A stretch of DNA of 64,000 nucleotides from assembly GCA_015847255.1 (NCBI GenBank), contig JADLZK010005495.1, forward strand, positions 124,001 to 188,000. Reading direction: 5' to 3'. This DNA comes from Hyparrhenia diplandra. Taxonomy: Eukaryota > Streptophyta > Magnoliopsida > Poales > Poaceae. Made by a program: the position numbers and the translations under genes. Below the pieces are notes generated by a model, which made no database searches, had not been told where the DNA came from, and saw only the letters and a list, made by a program, of their open reading frames with translations. Position 1 is the first letter of the stretch; every line of letters begins with the position of its first letter. Below are positions 14,801 through 24,845 of this stretch, in pieces.

Positions 14801-17090
14801 ATTACAAAGATCGTTCAAAACTATTTAAGCCATGACATGGTAACAAACATTTCCATATTTAATTAATTATTTTTTAATAGATTTGTTTTTGTACTGTTTT
14901 CAAATATTTATGAATAAGAATTTAAGCTTTGAGATACAAGACTAATTAAGTGTCTTCACTAGATACTACTTCCAATAAATATCAAGGAGACACATTGGTA
15001 TTTAGTGTTATTCATGCAAAAAAATGTGTGATTCAAGTTCTTGACTCTTTTGTGTGGGGTTCCAATCGAGATGACCTCAAAACTACAGTAAGTTATGATT
15101 GCAACATTCTATTATTTAAATACACATTCAAAGATCCTCTTATTTTTTGTTAATATTACTAATACTATATATGTCTACAGCTACAAGGTCTCCAATCACA
15201 TTTAAACATTATTATAAAAAAACAAAATGTGGAACGAAATTGGCCAGACCTAAATGTCACTAAATGGACAATCAAAGAACAATTAGAAGAACCAATCCAA
15301 AAAGATGGGTATGTATGACCAACTATTCAAATCATAATTAATGTGTGTACTTATTTATTTTTTAAAATTCTCAATATTATATAACTTTGCAGTTCATCTT
15401 GTGGTCTCTTCATGCTCAAGTTTATGGAATATTGGAATGGAGAAACACTTTCTCAAAATATTACACAGGTAAATATATTACTTTGCATAGATAAATATTA
15501 AGTTGATAACTATTAAATTACTGGACATGTGGTACCCATGCAGGAAAATATTGACTCTTTTAGGTACAAGTTAGGAAGCATACTATTATGTTGGAAAACA
15601 AACACAGCAGCAATGATTCAAAGTGATGAACCAAATGGTGCTCCTAATGATAGTTGCAATGATATTATCATCTTGGAAAATCCAAATCCTAAAGCTCAAA
15701 AGGAATTCATATCACCAGAGTCATCAAGCGAAACAAAGTACCAATCATTGGTGTCTATTCTTTCAAAGATAAGTGGACATGAGTTAATAAGCTGCGTTTG
15801 TGACTATATCAAATCAATTAATTGTCCAAACACCTTAAAGTAAGTTTTTATTTTAAAGCAATATTTATTTGTATAACCTGAAGTCAATTTCTAACATTGT
15901 GATTTCTATTTTCCTTCTCCTTTATAGTCAAATTTGGGTGCAAAGCTCCAAACCATATTCCATCAGCTTAACTCTTTATAGCATTTGAAACAAATATTAA
16001 ATGACAATGAGCCCATGGACCCAGAATGTTTCAATTTGATCACACGAAAAGGCATGTCTGATTACATGCGGCAGATGAAGAAAATCAAAAGACCAATATC
16101 AAAGCATTTCCTAGACCTGCAGTTTTGGGTATGATGATCTAACATTTGCTCTTTACTCACTAAGTTGTATTCAATGATTTTTGCAACTAATCTGTATCTT
16201 CGATTTAATGTGTTAGATGATTCTTGATTTTGGACTACATCCAAAACTACCGTAAAAAATGTTAGACATGGATCGCCTAAAAACAGACCATACGTATATG
16301 GCCCGGCATGGAGTACAATGTCTCAAGATGCAAATCAGTGAGTTCACATACCTAGACCACACATAATTTATTTGGTTTAATTTTTTTTTAACTATTAGCC
16401 TTCTGCAGATTCTTATACCAATTAAATTGAGCGATGCCTACAATTTGTTCATATTGAACCAAGAGACCAAAAACAGTATACATTTTGGACCCTACTCCTG
16501 CTGATCCAATTTACAAGCACAATCCAAATGCAAAACATGTAAAGAAACTCCAATGCATTTTGAACACTTACAAAAAGCCATGGCAAGATATGAATGGAAC
16601 GAAGATATTTCCTTATGGCGTCACATTATTTTAAATGATATTCCAGTTTACAATAGGTAAGCTTATTTTAATTGGTAATATAACTTTTACTTTACATGTT
16701 TGAATCGATTTTGACCAAAGATTATGTTTATAGATAGATAGATATATTGCTAAATTCACTAATATTTGTGTTATCAGGGAACTATCAGGTTATCTCATTT
16801 CCATGTTCATGTCCGCATGGAAAGATGAAAAACTACACATTCCACACTTATTGAAGGTAAAAAACATTAGTATCCATATTACTTTTATTTTTTATAGTCT
16901 TATAAGTTATATGCAACTTATATATTAATTATTATTATTATATTACAAAAGGATCCGCACAATCTCGAGAAAGCATTTTTTGGGACAGCTATTGACTATC
17001 GATGAAAATAAATGTGAAGATAACATACACGCTGGAGTTCAGGAGCTCATAAGATGTATCAAAAATACTCAGATTTAGAGAACTACAGTT
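11885..17090 (+). pseudogene. ULP1-like cysteine protease gene (C48 family), decayed Helitron cargo
   Basis: C48 peptidases remove SUMO-like modifiers. Grass transposons often carry such genes. A Lys/Arg-rich N-terminus (11885-12151) is followed by exon-like blocks. The C48 hallmarks appear twice: THWYLAV with His at 13327 and 14993, VLDS with Asp at 13377 and 15043, EEPIQKDG then SSCGLFMLKFME with Cys at 13749 and 15400. The second copy continues as an exon with QENIDSFRYKLGSILLCW (about 15541-15841). A further region (about 16400-17080) reads TVYILDPTPADP and later NRELSGYLISMFMSAWKDE, matching the second, non-catalytic half of this grass family. Frameshifts separate His from Asp in both copies and there are further stops, so the gene is non-functional as it stands. 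Confidence 0.75.
12180..15650 (+). repeat. Tandem segmental duplication covering the C48 catalytic exons
   Basis: About 12180-13990 is repeated as about 14030-15650, at an offset near 1.67 kb. Matching landmarks: TATACTTGTGAAGATAGATG (12808 / 14478), GGGGTTAAGGTATACTTTGAGAATCC and its near copy (13048 / 14714), CTCAAAACTACAGTAAGT (13411 / 15075) and TTCATCTTGTGGTCT (13742 / 15393). The copies have diverged noticeably, including in AT-rich introns, so the duplication is not recent. Confidence 0.85.
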
Positions 17091-17342
17091 CAAGACTCAT
17101 TAGATGTATAAAAAGTACTCAGATTTAGATATAGTCAAGTATCTTTCTTATATTGTCTATGTTGTGATTATTATATAAATGTAAACCATTTATGTATAAT
17201 TATTACAACACTTGAACAAGCTAAGTATCTATCCAAAATATTTACTTACCCAATGACTCTTAATTATCTCATCATCTACCATTGTAGTAAGTGAGAATCA
17301 TTTGAATGGTTCAAAAAAATCACTATATTATATTTTAGTTAA

Positions 17343-17380
17343 GCACGTGCGTGTCGCACGTGCACGTGCATCTCTACTAG
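17343..17380 (+). other. Helitron 3' terminal hairpin and CTAG end
   Basis: GCACGTGCG, loop TGT, then CGCACGTGC form a perfect GC-rich hairpin. It is followed by ACGTGCATCTCTACTAG and then T. This is the structure used as the rolling-circle termination signal of plant Helitrons. The stem is uninterrupted, so the end is well preserved even though the internal genes are decayed. Confidence 0.8.
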
Positions 17381-17564
17381 TTTGATTAACTTCTCGAACT
17401 TCAAACTTATTTCGATTTACCTCCTCTGACTTAGCGTCACATTGGCAAACCCACCGGCGAAACAGCTCACAGTGCAAAAGCAAATAATTTTTAAAAGTCG
17501 TGAGAGGTAAAAACTGGCTTTTAATATCAGGGGAAAAAATCAAACGATTGCGATAATTACCGTA

Positions 17565-17573
17565 TATAAATTC
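17565..17573 (+). promoter_or_regulatory. TATA box
   Basis: TATATAAAT lies just right of the Helitron end and about 30-40 nt before the GC-rich transcribed-looking block that leads into the first MATH-BTB gene. Spacing and composition suit a core promoter. No transcription start can be proven from sequence. Confidence 0.5.
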
Positions 17574-17599
17574 CTGCTTCAAAGCGCGCCGTCACTGTT

Positions 17600-18177
17600 C
17601 CTGTTCTGCGCCGCCTGCGTACGCGCGCCGCCTCCAGGAGTCCCACCGTCGTCCTCACGTCGCCCGTGTGTCTCCGCTGAGCGTCACGCGGTGCTGCTCC
17701 GGCGCGCGTCGGGCGCCAAGCAGCTCGTGTCGGCGTCGTCGCACCTGCGCTTCCGCGCCACCGTGCTCGCCACGCTCGCGCTCGTCGTCCTCTTCGCCGT
17801 GCACTACCCGTCCCTGCTCTCCCACTCCTTCAGCCTCTCCGCCGCGCCCGCCTCCTCCTCCTCCACCACCGTCCTATGCCCTGTGTCTGTGTTGGTGCTG
17901 TGTCACTGGCCTCTCTCGTCGGCTCTCTCGCTGTGCTCTGTGGTCTGGTCGCTACCACCACCTCTGCGGCTGTCGTTGCCGCCGGGTTATTTTCCTCTTC
18001 ACCTCCGGCGGCCCTGTGATCGTGTCTTCCCTACAGTCTCCTTCCCCTCCAATCTCCATGGTCCCCAACTGCCGGTTCCTCTGTCCTTGCTGTTCTGTGC
18101 CCTTCAAGTGTTCGATGAAATGTCCAAAAGGAGTCTGCTCTGCCTTGGTGTGTTTCTAGGCCATTCAGTGCACTAAC
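17600..18177 (+). other. GC-rich chimeric leader with a membrane-anchor-like exon fragment
   Basis: From about 17660 an open frame reads LLRRASGAKQLVSASS, then HLRFRATVLATLALVVLFAV, then a Ser/Ala-rich stretch ending near 17870. A basic N-terminus, one hydrophobic helix and a low-complexity stem make the pattern of type II membrane proteins such as Golgi glycosyltransferases. That identity is a guess from layout only. Past 17870 the sequence no longer looks like the same protein. The simplest reading is a first exon captured upstream of the MATH-BTB gene, or its diverged leader. There is no in-frame ATG at the expected start. Confidence 0.35.
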
Positions 18178-18515
18178 CTCTGGGGGAAAAACTCTCTGAT
18201 CGCTTCTGCCGCCACGAGCTCGGCCTTCACCGCCTACGCCGTACTTTGCTGTTTCCACCAGCAAGTCCTTACCAGCCGTCGATGCCGTTGGGACGTAGTG
18301 TGTTGCCTCCCCTACCTGCACTGCCACTGCTAGAGGCTGGTTCGTCCTGACACCACCTCACCTGTGCGTCATTGGTTTCCAACTGCTTGCTGTTTCCCTT
18401 TTAAAAATTGTTTCCTGTTAGCTCCTCGAGTTTCATCGTTCCTCCCATTGGCAGGTGGCAGCCACAGAAGCAAATCATCTGGCGGGAATCACAGTTGATT
18501 TGTTGTTTATTCGGT

Positions 18516-20410
18516 ATGTCGTTCACCGGCGTATCTTTCATCGGCGGTGACGGACTGTCCACCCGATCTACCCCAGCCACCGCCGTCACTGACAGCGGCT
18601 ACCACCTGCTTGTGGTCGACAGGTACTCGCGCACCAAAGAGACCACCCCAAACGGCAAATGGATAGAATCTCTCCCTTTCAGAGTCGGCGCCATCGCTGG
18701 CGATCCGTATTACCCCAACGGCCACCCCAAGGCGGCTGACTACATATCTCTTTATCTCTCACTTGATGATGACAACATCGCAGAGACTGTGACTGTGCAG
18801 TTCGATTTCAATTTGGTTGACACAAGGCTGAGAAGCAACTGCCATCAAACATCCAAGAAATCGCAGTGACTAACTTCAGTAAGGAGAGGTTCTGTTGGGG
18901 TTACAATGTTTTCATCAAAAGAAAGGACCTGGAGAAATCGGCGCATCTCAAGGAGGACAGTCTCACCATAAGGTGTGACATTGTGGTCACCAAGGATGTG
19001 GATGTTACTGGAGCTAACACTGCCCCTTTCGTGGTGGTGCCAGCATCTGACATGCACCAACATCTCAGCAGCCTCCTTCAATCTACAGAAGGGTCAGATG
19101 TGACTTTCGAGATCAGCGGAGAGATCTTTGCTGCACACCGGTGCGTACTCACCTGCAGGTCAACGGTCTTCAAGGAGCTGCTTCTTGGCTCCATGAATGA
19201 GGGCACGACAGCAGGTATTGTACGCATAGATGACATGGAAACCCGAGTGTTCACACTCCTGCTTAGGTTCATTTACAGTGACTCGGTGTCAGACATGGAG
19301 GAAGAAGACAATGACATCATGTGGCAGCACTTGCTTGCGGCAGCAGATAGGTATGGTCTCTTGAGGCTGAGGCTGATCTGTGAAAAGAAGTTGTGTACAT
19401 ACATCAACACGAGTACAGTAGCAACGATTCTTGTTCTAGCTGAGCGTCATCATGGCGAAGGGCTCAAGGATGCCTGCATGGACTTCCTTATCAGGGCTCA
19501 TGCCAATCTGAAGGAGGTGATTGATCTTGGCGGCCTGACTCAGCTAGCTAGCACCTGCCCATTAGTCCTCACAGAGGTGATTACGAAGCTTGTGTCACCT
19601 AATAAGAAGGCTAGGATTGATGTCAACACAGCATTCGTCGTGGTGCCGGCATCTGATATGGACCAGCATTTCACTCAGCTCCTCCAGAGAGGTGAAGCCA
19701 CCGATGTGGTATTCGAGGTCAGCGGTGAGAAGATACACGCACACCGTTGCGTGCTTGCCGCTAGATCTGCAGTATTCAGGGCCGAGCTTTTTGGCCCCAT
19801 GAAGGAGGGTACCACCACAGGTGTCATACACATAGATGACATGGAAGCAAGAGTGTTCAAGTTGATGCTTAGTTTCATTTACAGTGACTCAATGCCAGAC
19901 ATTGGCAAAGAGGCCGAGGAGTATGATGGTGAGTACGATGTAGAAGTGATGTGGCAGCACTTGCTTATGGCGGCAGATAGATACGATCTCCAAAGGTTGA
20001 GGCTGATGTGTGAAAGCAAATTGTGTGCGTACATCAACGTGAGCAGGGTGGCGACCATCCTTGAGCTAGCTGAGCAGCGTCATTGCCAAGGGCTCAAGCA
20101 GGCTTGCATGGACTTTCTGAACTTCCCTCCTAATCTTGAACAAGTCATGGCAGCAGGTGGCGTTCACCACCTGAGTAGTAGATGTCCCTCCGTGCTGATA
20201 GATCTCATTGCCAAGATTGCACACCTGAAGCCTGCTACGAACTCTAATTGGTATGTAGTATATACTACAATTCAAAATGGTCCTACATCAAAATATATAA
20301 GTATGTTATCGGTTACAATTTTCGGCTAATATATATGCTCGATGTTCTGTAGTATCATTATTTTTTCGCGAAGTTCATTTCCTTACCTTCTGATATGCAG
20401 GACAGAGTAA
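18516..20410 (+). pseudogene. MATH-BTB gene 1, double BTB-BACK, frameshifted after MATH
   Basis: MATH-BTB proteins are substrate adaptors of CUL3 ubiquitin ligases: MATH binds the target, BTB binds CUL3. The ATG at 18516 (MSFTGVSFIGGDG) matches the usual family start. MATH spans about 18590-18930. Two BTB-BACK units follow, each opening VVVPASDM (about 19030-19600 and 19630-20230). Each BTB contains the family AHRCVL motif (19135 and 19741), and each BACK part carries LRLRLICE / LRLRLMCE. Two extra bases (or one missing) at 18822-18823 shift the frame between MATH and BTB. Read from 18824 in the other frame, the MATH tail continues smoothly (KAEKQLPS then CWGYNVF). An intron fits 20251-20400 (GT...AG) and gives a last exon ending W-T-E-stop at 20410. 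It may be a pseudogene, or a sequencing error may hide an intact gene. Confidence 0.88.
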
Positions 20411-20650
20411 GCTGCATCTACTCTGAGCTGATTACCAAATGTTGATCAAGGTACCAAAGGATGATAATGGCTGGTTCTAGCTTCCTAGTTCCTTGTCTTC
20501 TACCGAAGCATTTCATTTTTAATATCAGTTGCACTTAAGATCGTTTAGATTATACCTCAATTTCCTCTCAAATGTACTGTTTTTGGCGTTTCCAGCTTTT
20601 TGTTTCAGTGTCGTGCTATTTTACATGCTTGAATGACTAATCAGAGTGCC

Positions 20651-20681
<31 letters not shown>

Positions 20682-20817
20682 TCAGAGTGCTATTCAATAC
20701 CTGCCACAAAACAAACAAAATATAATCTGGAGTTCTACTAGAGGGCACCATGATCCAGTAAAATTACGACTAGATATGAACCAACTTCATTGACAAAACA
20801 TTTCTTGAGCTCTGTTG

Positions 20818-21091
20818 AGGGGCTGGTGGCTTGAATGATCTGACTATCAGCTGTCCTGCTGTCTTTATAGACCTTATCGCCAAGTTTTCATTGTCGCTAA
20901 TGCTTGATATATAAATGATAATAGGTACACTGATAGCTTTTAGGTTTATTATGAAAAAATGTTTTTTTTTTTCTTTACAATGAGATCTCACTGTATTACG
21001 ATGTTTTCCCTATATGTATGTACGCTCCACAGATCTGCACCAAGCGAGATGTTATTGTTATTCAGTTTTTTCAGTTCATGTTTATGTTGGC
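20818..21091 (+). pseudogene. Relic 3' end of a fourth MATH-BTB gene
   Basis: 20818-20916 reads AGGLNDLTISCPAVFIDLIA and on to a stop, matching the C-terminus of MATH-BTB gene 3 at 29577-29671. The similarity continues into the 3' UTR: TACACTGATAG, TTTTAGGTTTATT, CACTGTATTACGA and ATGTTGGCTC are shared in order with 29686-29823. No upstream BTB sequence remains in front of it. Confidence 0.8.
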
Positions 21092-21629
21092 TCCATTCCA
21101 AATTAAATCAAGCTGCCCTAAGTGAAACTATTTAATTTTAAGTTTAGTCAAATTTATAGAAAGAGCATCATCTCAAAAATAATTATAGAAAGAGCGTCCA
21201 TATTAATGATACTAAATTAGTATTATGATACTATTGCTAGGTACATCATGAAATATATTTTCATAATGTATTTATTTTGTTTTCTTAAATGGGGTGGGAT
21301 TTTTATACACTATTGGCACATGGTGCGCTTTTGCATGAAAATTCGTAAACATTGCTCACAAATGGGCGTATTGACCAATCAGTGACAGTTTTTTTTTCTT
21401 GGTTTCGAGCAGGTCCATGAATAGGTTTTGGAAGATTCTCTAGCGAAAAAAAAGAGGAAGAAAGCAAGATTGGGTTTGCATACATCAGTACGTTTAGGTT
21501 TACACATTAGGATCGTTAGATATCGCTGGCATTAGTGCTGACCCATTGCGGGGCATGAATGTGTAAGTGCTACTCATGAAACTCTCCTGATTTGGTTTGA
21601 TTTGATGTCTTCTCTCTCTAGTATGTGTA

Positions 21630-21932
21630 CTCCCTCTATATCACAATTAGAGCATGTTTTGGACATGATTATGCATACCATAAAGTGATTAATTAGGGGG
21701 GTAAGTTTTCCATGTCCCCTATTAAATCTGACATGAAGTATGTTTTTCCCTACCTCTATGATAGAGCATGCATTGTGAATTTGCGAGTGCCCTTAGTATA
21801 TTTTTAAGATGAATTCAATTATATTTATTTGAGATCATAAATGTTGCCAACCTTTTGTATAAATTTGGTCAAACTTACAATGAATTGGTGCAGAAGAAAA
21901 CTAGGAGTCTAATTTCTTTGGGATCGAGGTAG
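21630..21932. mobile_element. Stowaway-like (Mariner) MITE
   Basis: Flanked by TA on both sides (21628-21629 and 21933-21934). It opens CTCCCTCTATATCACAA and closes TTGGGATCGAGGTAG, diverged inverted ends of the CTCCCTCCGT type. The internal TATAAATTTGGTCAAACTTA is a phrase common in grass Stowaway elements. Length is 303 bp. Confidence 0.7.
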
Positions 21933-22634
21933 TATTAAATAGCATGGTTGAATTCAGGTAGTCCTTTTCACGAGTATTTGCAATTTACTTCAACACAATT
22001 TTTTAAGCCCATTATAATGCTTTGGAAAGTTGGTTTTTATGTCATGTGATCTTGCATTGGATCGTTTTCTCATTTGCCTATACACTTGTGGGCTTGTGGT
22101 AGACATTTTTAACGAATGGGGGATAGCAACACAAGGAGGGAGCAAAGAGTCACCAATGTTTCATCCATTCAAGTAAAAAAAGCATCGTATGTGCAGAATA
22201 ACAATAAGAAACGAAAGAAGTGACATACCACTAACATAGGAGATGCTGAAGCTAAAGTACTAAGCGCTGAGAACACAATCATTCAATTCCTGCCATGAGA
22301 AACCGTAAAGTTGACCCCATTCATTTGTCTACCGAAGATTTGTCCTGCACCTTCCTATTGTCATCAGATAAAAGAACCTTGCACTCTCGGAAGTAATAAA
22401 AAGAACAGAAGTGGCAAATTACAGAGCTTGTAACCTGTTACCTGTGAAAACCGAAGGCATATCATAAGTATATCCAGCTGCCAAGAAACCTGACTGATTT
22501 GGGTCTATTTGGTGCCACTCAGGACGCTGCCATGAAATATTTGTCCCAAAGACTAGCAATCTCTCTAGCTTTGTGATCATCTATGATCCTCTGATTTATG
22601 GCTTGCTGGTTTGGCATTAGGGCCAATCCTACCA

Positions 22635-22935
22635 TCATGTTTTGCACATCCTAGTTGTTAGCCTGAACTTGGAGATCTGCCTCATCATCTCATTCCAGCT
22701 GTCCTGCTGAACCTGCTCTGGCTGTTCACTATCTGCCACCATATTCAGATTTTCCTGCTGACCCTCCATTGGCTGTTCAATGTCTGCTCCCATATTAAGA
22801 TTCTCTTGCTGATCCAGCTGCATCTGATTTTCATTAAGGTCTGGCAGAATTTCATGAAGGAACAGTCCGTCTTCAGGAAAATCTTCCTCCCCTGGGCCAA
22901 CCAACTGGTCAAGAGGGACATCACCTACAAGATAG
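22635..22935 (-). pseudogene. Acidic gene fragment of a dispersed grass coding family, function unknown
   Basis: Read on the - strand, a frame runs DVPLDQLVGPGEEDFPEDG and then LFLHEILPDLNE. It continues with two imperfect copies of a QQENLNM-AD-EQP unit and a C-terminal EMMRQISKF. The opening phrase is familiar from repetitive grass coding sequences, but no function can be assigned. A 3' splice-like TTGTAG precedes it. It is probably a broken transposon-associated or host gene piece. Confidence 0.35.
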
Positions 22936-22939
22936 TTTA

Positions 22940-23085
22940 TTGAGGACCGACCGGGCCTGACCCAAGCCTAGCCCGCAAAAATAGGCATGGTGCACCTATT
23001 GGAGCAGTTATGGCGGGATTATTTTTGCCAACAAATAGCTAGTTTTTTTATTCGCGGTCAACTCCGGCGCACACAACACCACTAA
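22940..23085. repeat. Dispersed repeat, copy 1 (second copy at 32295-32428)
   Basis: Shares GGGCCTGACC, AAGCCTAGCCC, AATAGCTAGTTTTTTT, CGGTCAACTCCG and CAAACAACACCACTAA-type blocks, in order, with 32295-32428. No inverted ends were found. The boundary with the truncated MATH-BTB gene 2 lies just downstream. Confidence 0.75.
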
Positions 23086-23210
23086 GGGGGTGTTTGGTAT
23101 GGCTCCAACTCCAGTTAGAGCAGCTCCACTCCGAACTGCGGGTGAGGGAGCGGCGGCGAACGGCGTCGTAGCCTCACGCGAGGAAGAAAACACGTCGGGG
23201 TAGTGAAGGG

Positions 23211-24845
23211 ATGGGGGCGTTCAGAATAGAAAGAAAACAGTTCGATTGTTTAATGGATGGCGAGTTCACACAATCTGGCCATTTCAATGTTGGAGGCTAC
23301 CGGTGGACTATAATGTGTTACCCCAATGACTTCGAACTGGATCATGATGATTGCATGACCTTTCTTCTCTTCCTTGATCAAGATAATGTTGTCGATCCTG
23401 TGATGGTGCAGTATGAGTTCAGCTTCGTTGACCCGCCATTGCTTGGTTGTGGAAAGGAAACTCACAAATTCTGTAGTCATCAACCTTAGAGCAGCACATT
23501 TTCAATGTCAAGAGGAATCTTTGAGAACTCAAAATTGAAGAATGATAGCTTCACCATTAGGTGCGACATCATCATCACCAAGGATGTCAACATCAACGAA
23601 GCCAGTGGCACTGTCATGGTCAACAACGTGTTGCCTCCACCTGATATTGGACAGGATCTCGGTGACCTACTCCAGTCTGGCGCCGGCGCTGACGTGACGT
23701 TTCAAGTTGGGGGCGGGACGTTTATGGCACACCGATGCGTGCTCGCAGCCCGGTCTGCGGTCTTCAAGGCACAGCTCTTTGGCCCCATGAAAGAGGGAAC
23801 CACCACCAGTGTCACACACATAAGGGACATGGAGGAACAAGTGTTCAGGATTTTGCTCGAATTCATATACTGTGATTCAATTTCAGTGCCGGAGATCGAT
23901 TACACGGAGGAAGAAGCAATTATGTGGCAGCGCTTGCTTGAAGCGGCAGACAGATATGATCTCCCAAGGCTGACACTGACGTGTGAACTAATGTTGTGTG
24001 CATGCATCAACACAAGCACAGTGCCATCTATTCTTGCTCTGGCTGAGCAGCACTATTGCCGAGGGCTCAAGGAAGCGTGTTTGGGCTTCCTCACCTGTCC
24101 AGCCAATCTGCAGCAAGTAGTGGCGCTCGACGGCTTGGAACCTTTGGTTAGTAGCTGCCCCTCTGTTCTCAAAGACCTCATTGTGAAACTTGCATCACTG
24201 AAGGTTGATGCCAACACTGGGGACTCCGGCACAGCAGCTCTGCTGCCGCTTATTGACATTCCAGAATCTGATATGCACCTGCATTTCTCTAGTCTCCTCC
24301 AGTCTGAAGAGAGCACAGATGTGACATTTCAGGTCGGTGAGACGCTCCGTGCACACCGGTGTGTGCTCGCTGCAAGATCTGCAGTCTTCAGGGATGAGCT
24401 CTTTGGTCTGATGAAGGGAACAGCCTCAGATGTCATACGCATAGACGACATGGAAGCAAGAGTTTTCAAGTTATTGCTCACTTTCATTTACAGTGATTCT
24501 GTGCCAGAGACGAATGAAGAAGAGAAAGAAGTGGTAAAGGAAAACGAGGATGATGCTGATGTGATGTGGCGGCAATTGCTTGTGGCGGCAGATAGGTACG
24601 GTATCCAGGGGCTGAGGCTGATGTGCGAAACAAAGTTGGGCAGATACATCAACACGAACACAGTGGCTACCATCCTCTCGGTAGCTGAGCAGCACCATTG
24701 CCGACGGCTCAAGGAGGAATGCCTGGACTTCTTGGACTGCCCTGCTCATCTGGAACAAGTCAAGTCCGTCGGTGGTTTGGACCATCTGAGAAACATCTGC
24801 CCATCTGTCCTCCTAGATATCATTGGCAAACTCGCATCACTTTAA
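23211..24845 (+). pseudogene. MATH-BTB gene 2, truncated MATH, double BTB-BACK
   Basis: The usual N-terminus (MSF-GVS...) is missing. MATH starts midway at FTQSGHFNVGGYRWTIMCYP (about 23260) after unrelated sequence, so the 5' part has been lost or replaced. An in-frame TAG at 23487-23489 separates MATH from the rest; the frame downstream is the same. From 23505 an uninterrupted 446-residue frame encodes two BTB-BACK units (about 23620-24210 and 24250-24840), with AHRCVLAARSAVF in each. The second unit carries an acidic insert, EEEKEVVKENEDDAD. A 3' UTR intron fits 24871-24964, ending in ATATGCAG like that of gene 1. The BTB-BACK part could still be translated from an internal ATG. As a MATH-BTB adaptor the gene looks broken. 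Confidence 0.88.

Larger units (their letters stand above)
144..17380 (+). mobile_element. Probable autonomous-type Helitron, decayed, about 17.2 kb
   Basis: The left end begins TCTATACTATAAAAAG, the TC-TATACTA style of grass Helitron 5' termini. The right end has a perfect 9 bp stem with a 3 nt loop (17343-17351 / 17355-17363), then 17 nt ending in CTAG followed by T, as expected for a Helitron 3' end. A Rep/helicase gene in the same orientation lies inside, and a ULP1-like gene is carried as cargo. Helitrons make no target duplication, so only the end structures can be checked. The base before the 5' TC is G, not the usual A, so the left boundary is less certain than the right. An alternative is a shorter Helitron ending near 8 kb beside a second, non-autonomous one, but no second hairpin plus CTRR was found. 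Confidence 0.65.
20411..22634. other. Intergenic region after MATH-BTB gene 1
   Basis: Contains 3' UTR-like sequence, a (TC)n tract at 20650-20678 bracketed by copies of TCAGAGTGC, a relic MATH-BTB 3' end (20818-21091) and a Stowaway-like MITE (21630-21932). From 21935 to 22634 nothing was recognised. Confidence 0.6.

Noticed and set aside
18031..19831. Open frames on the - strand across the MATH-BTB genes
   Set aside because: They are shadows of the conserved coding strand; the + strand carries the MATH, BTB and BACK signatures.
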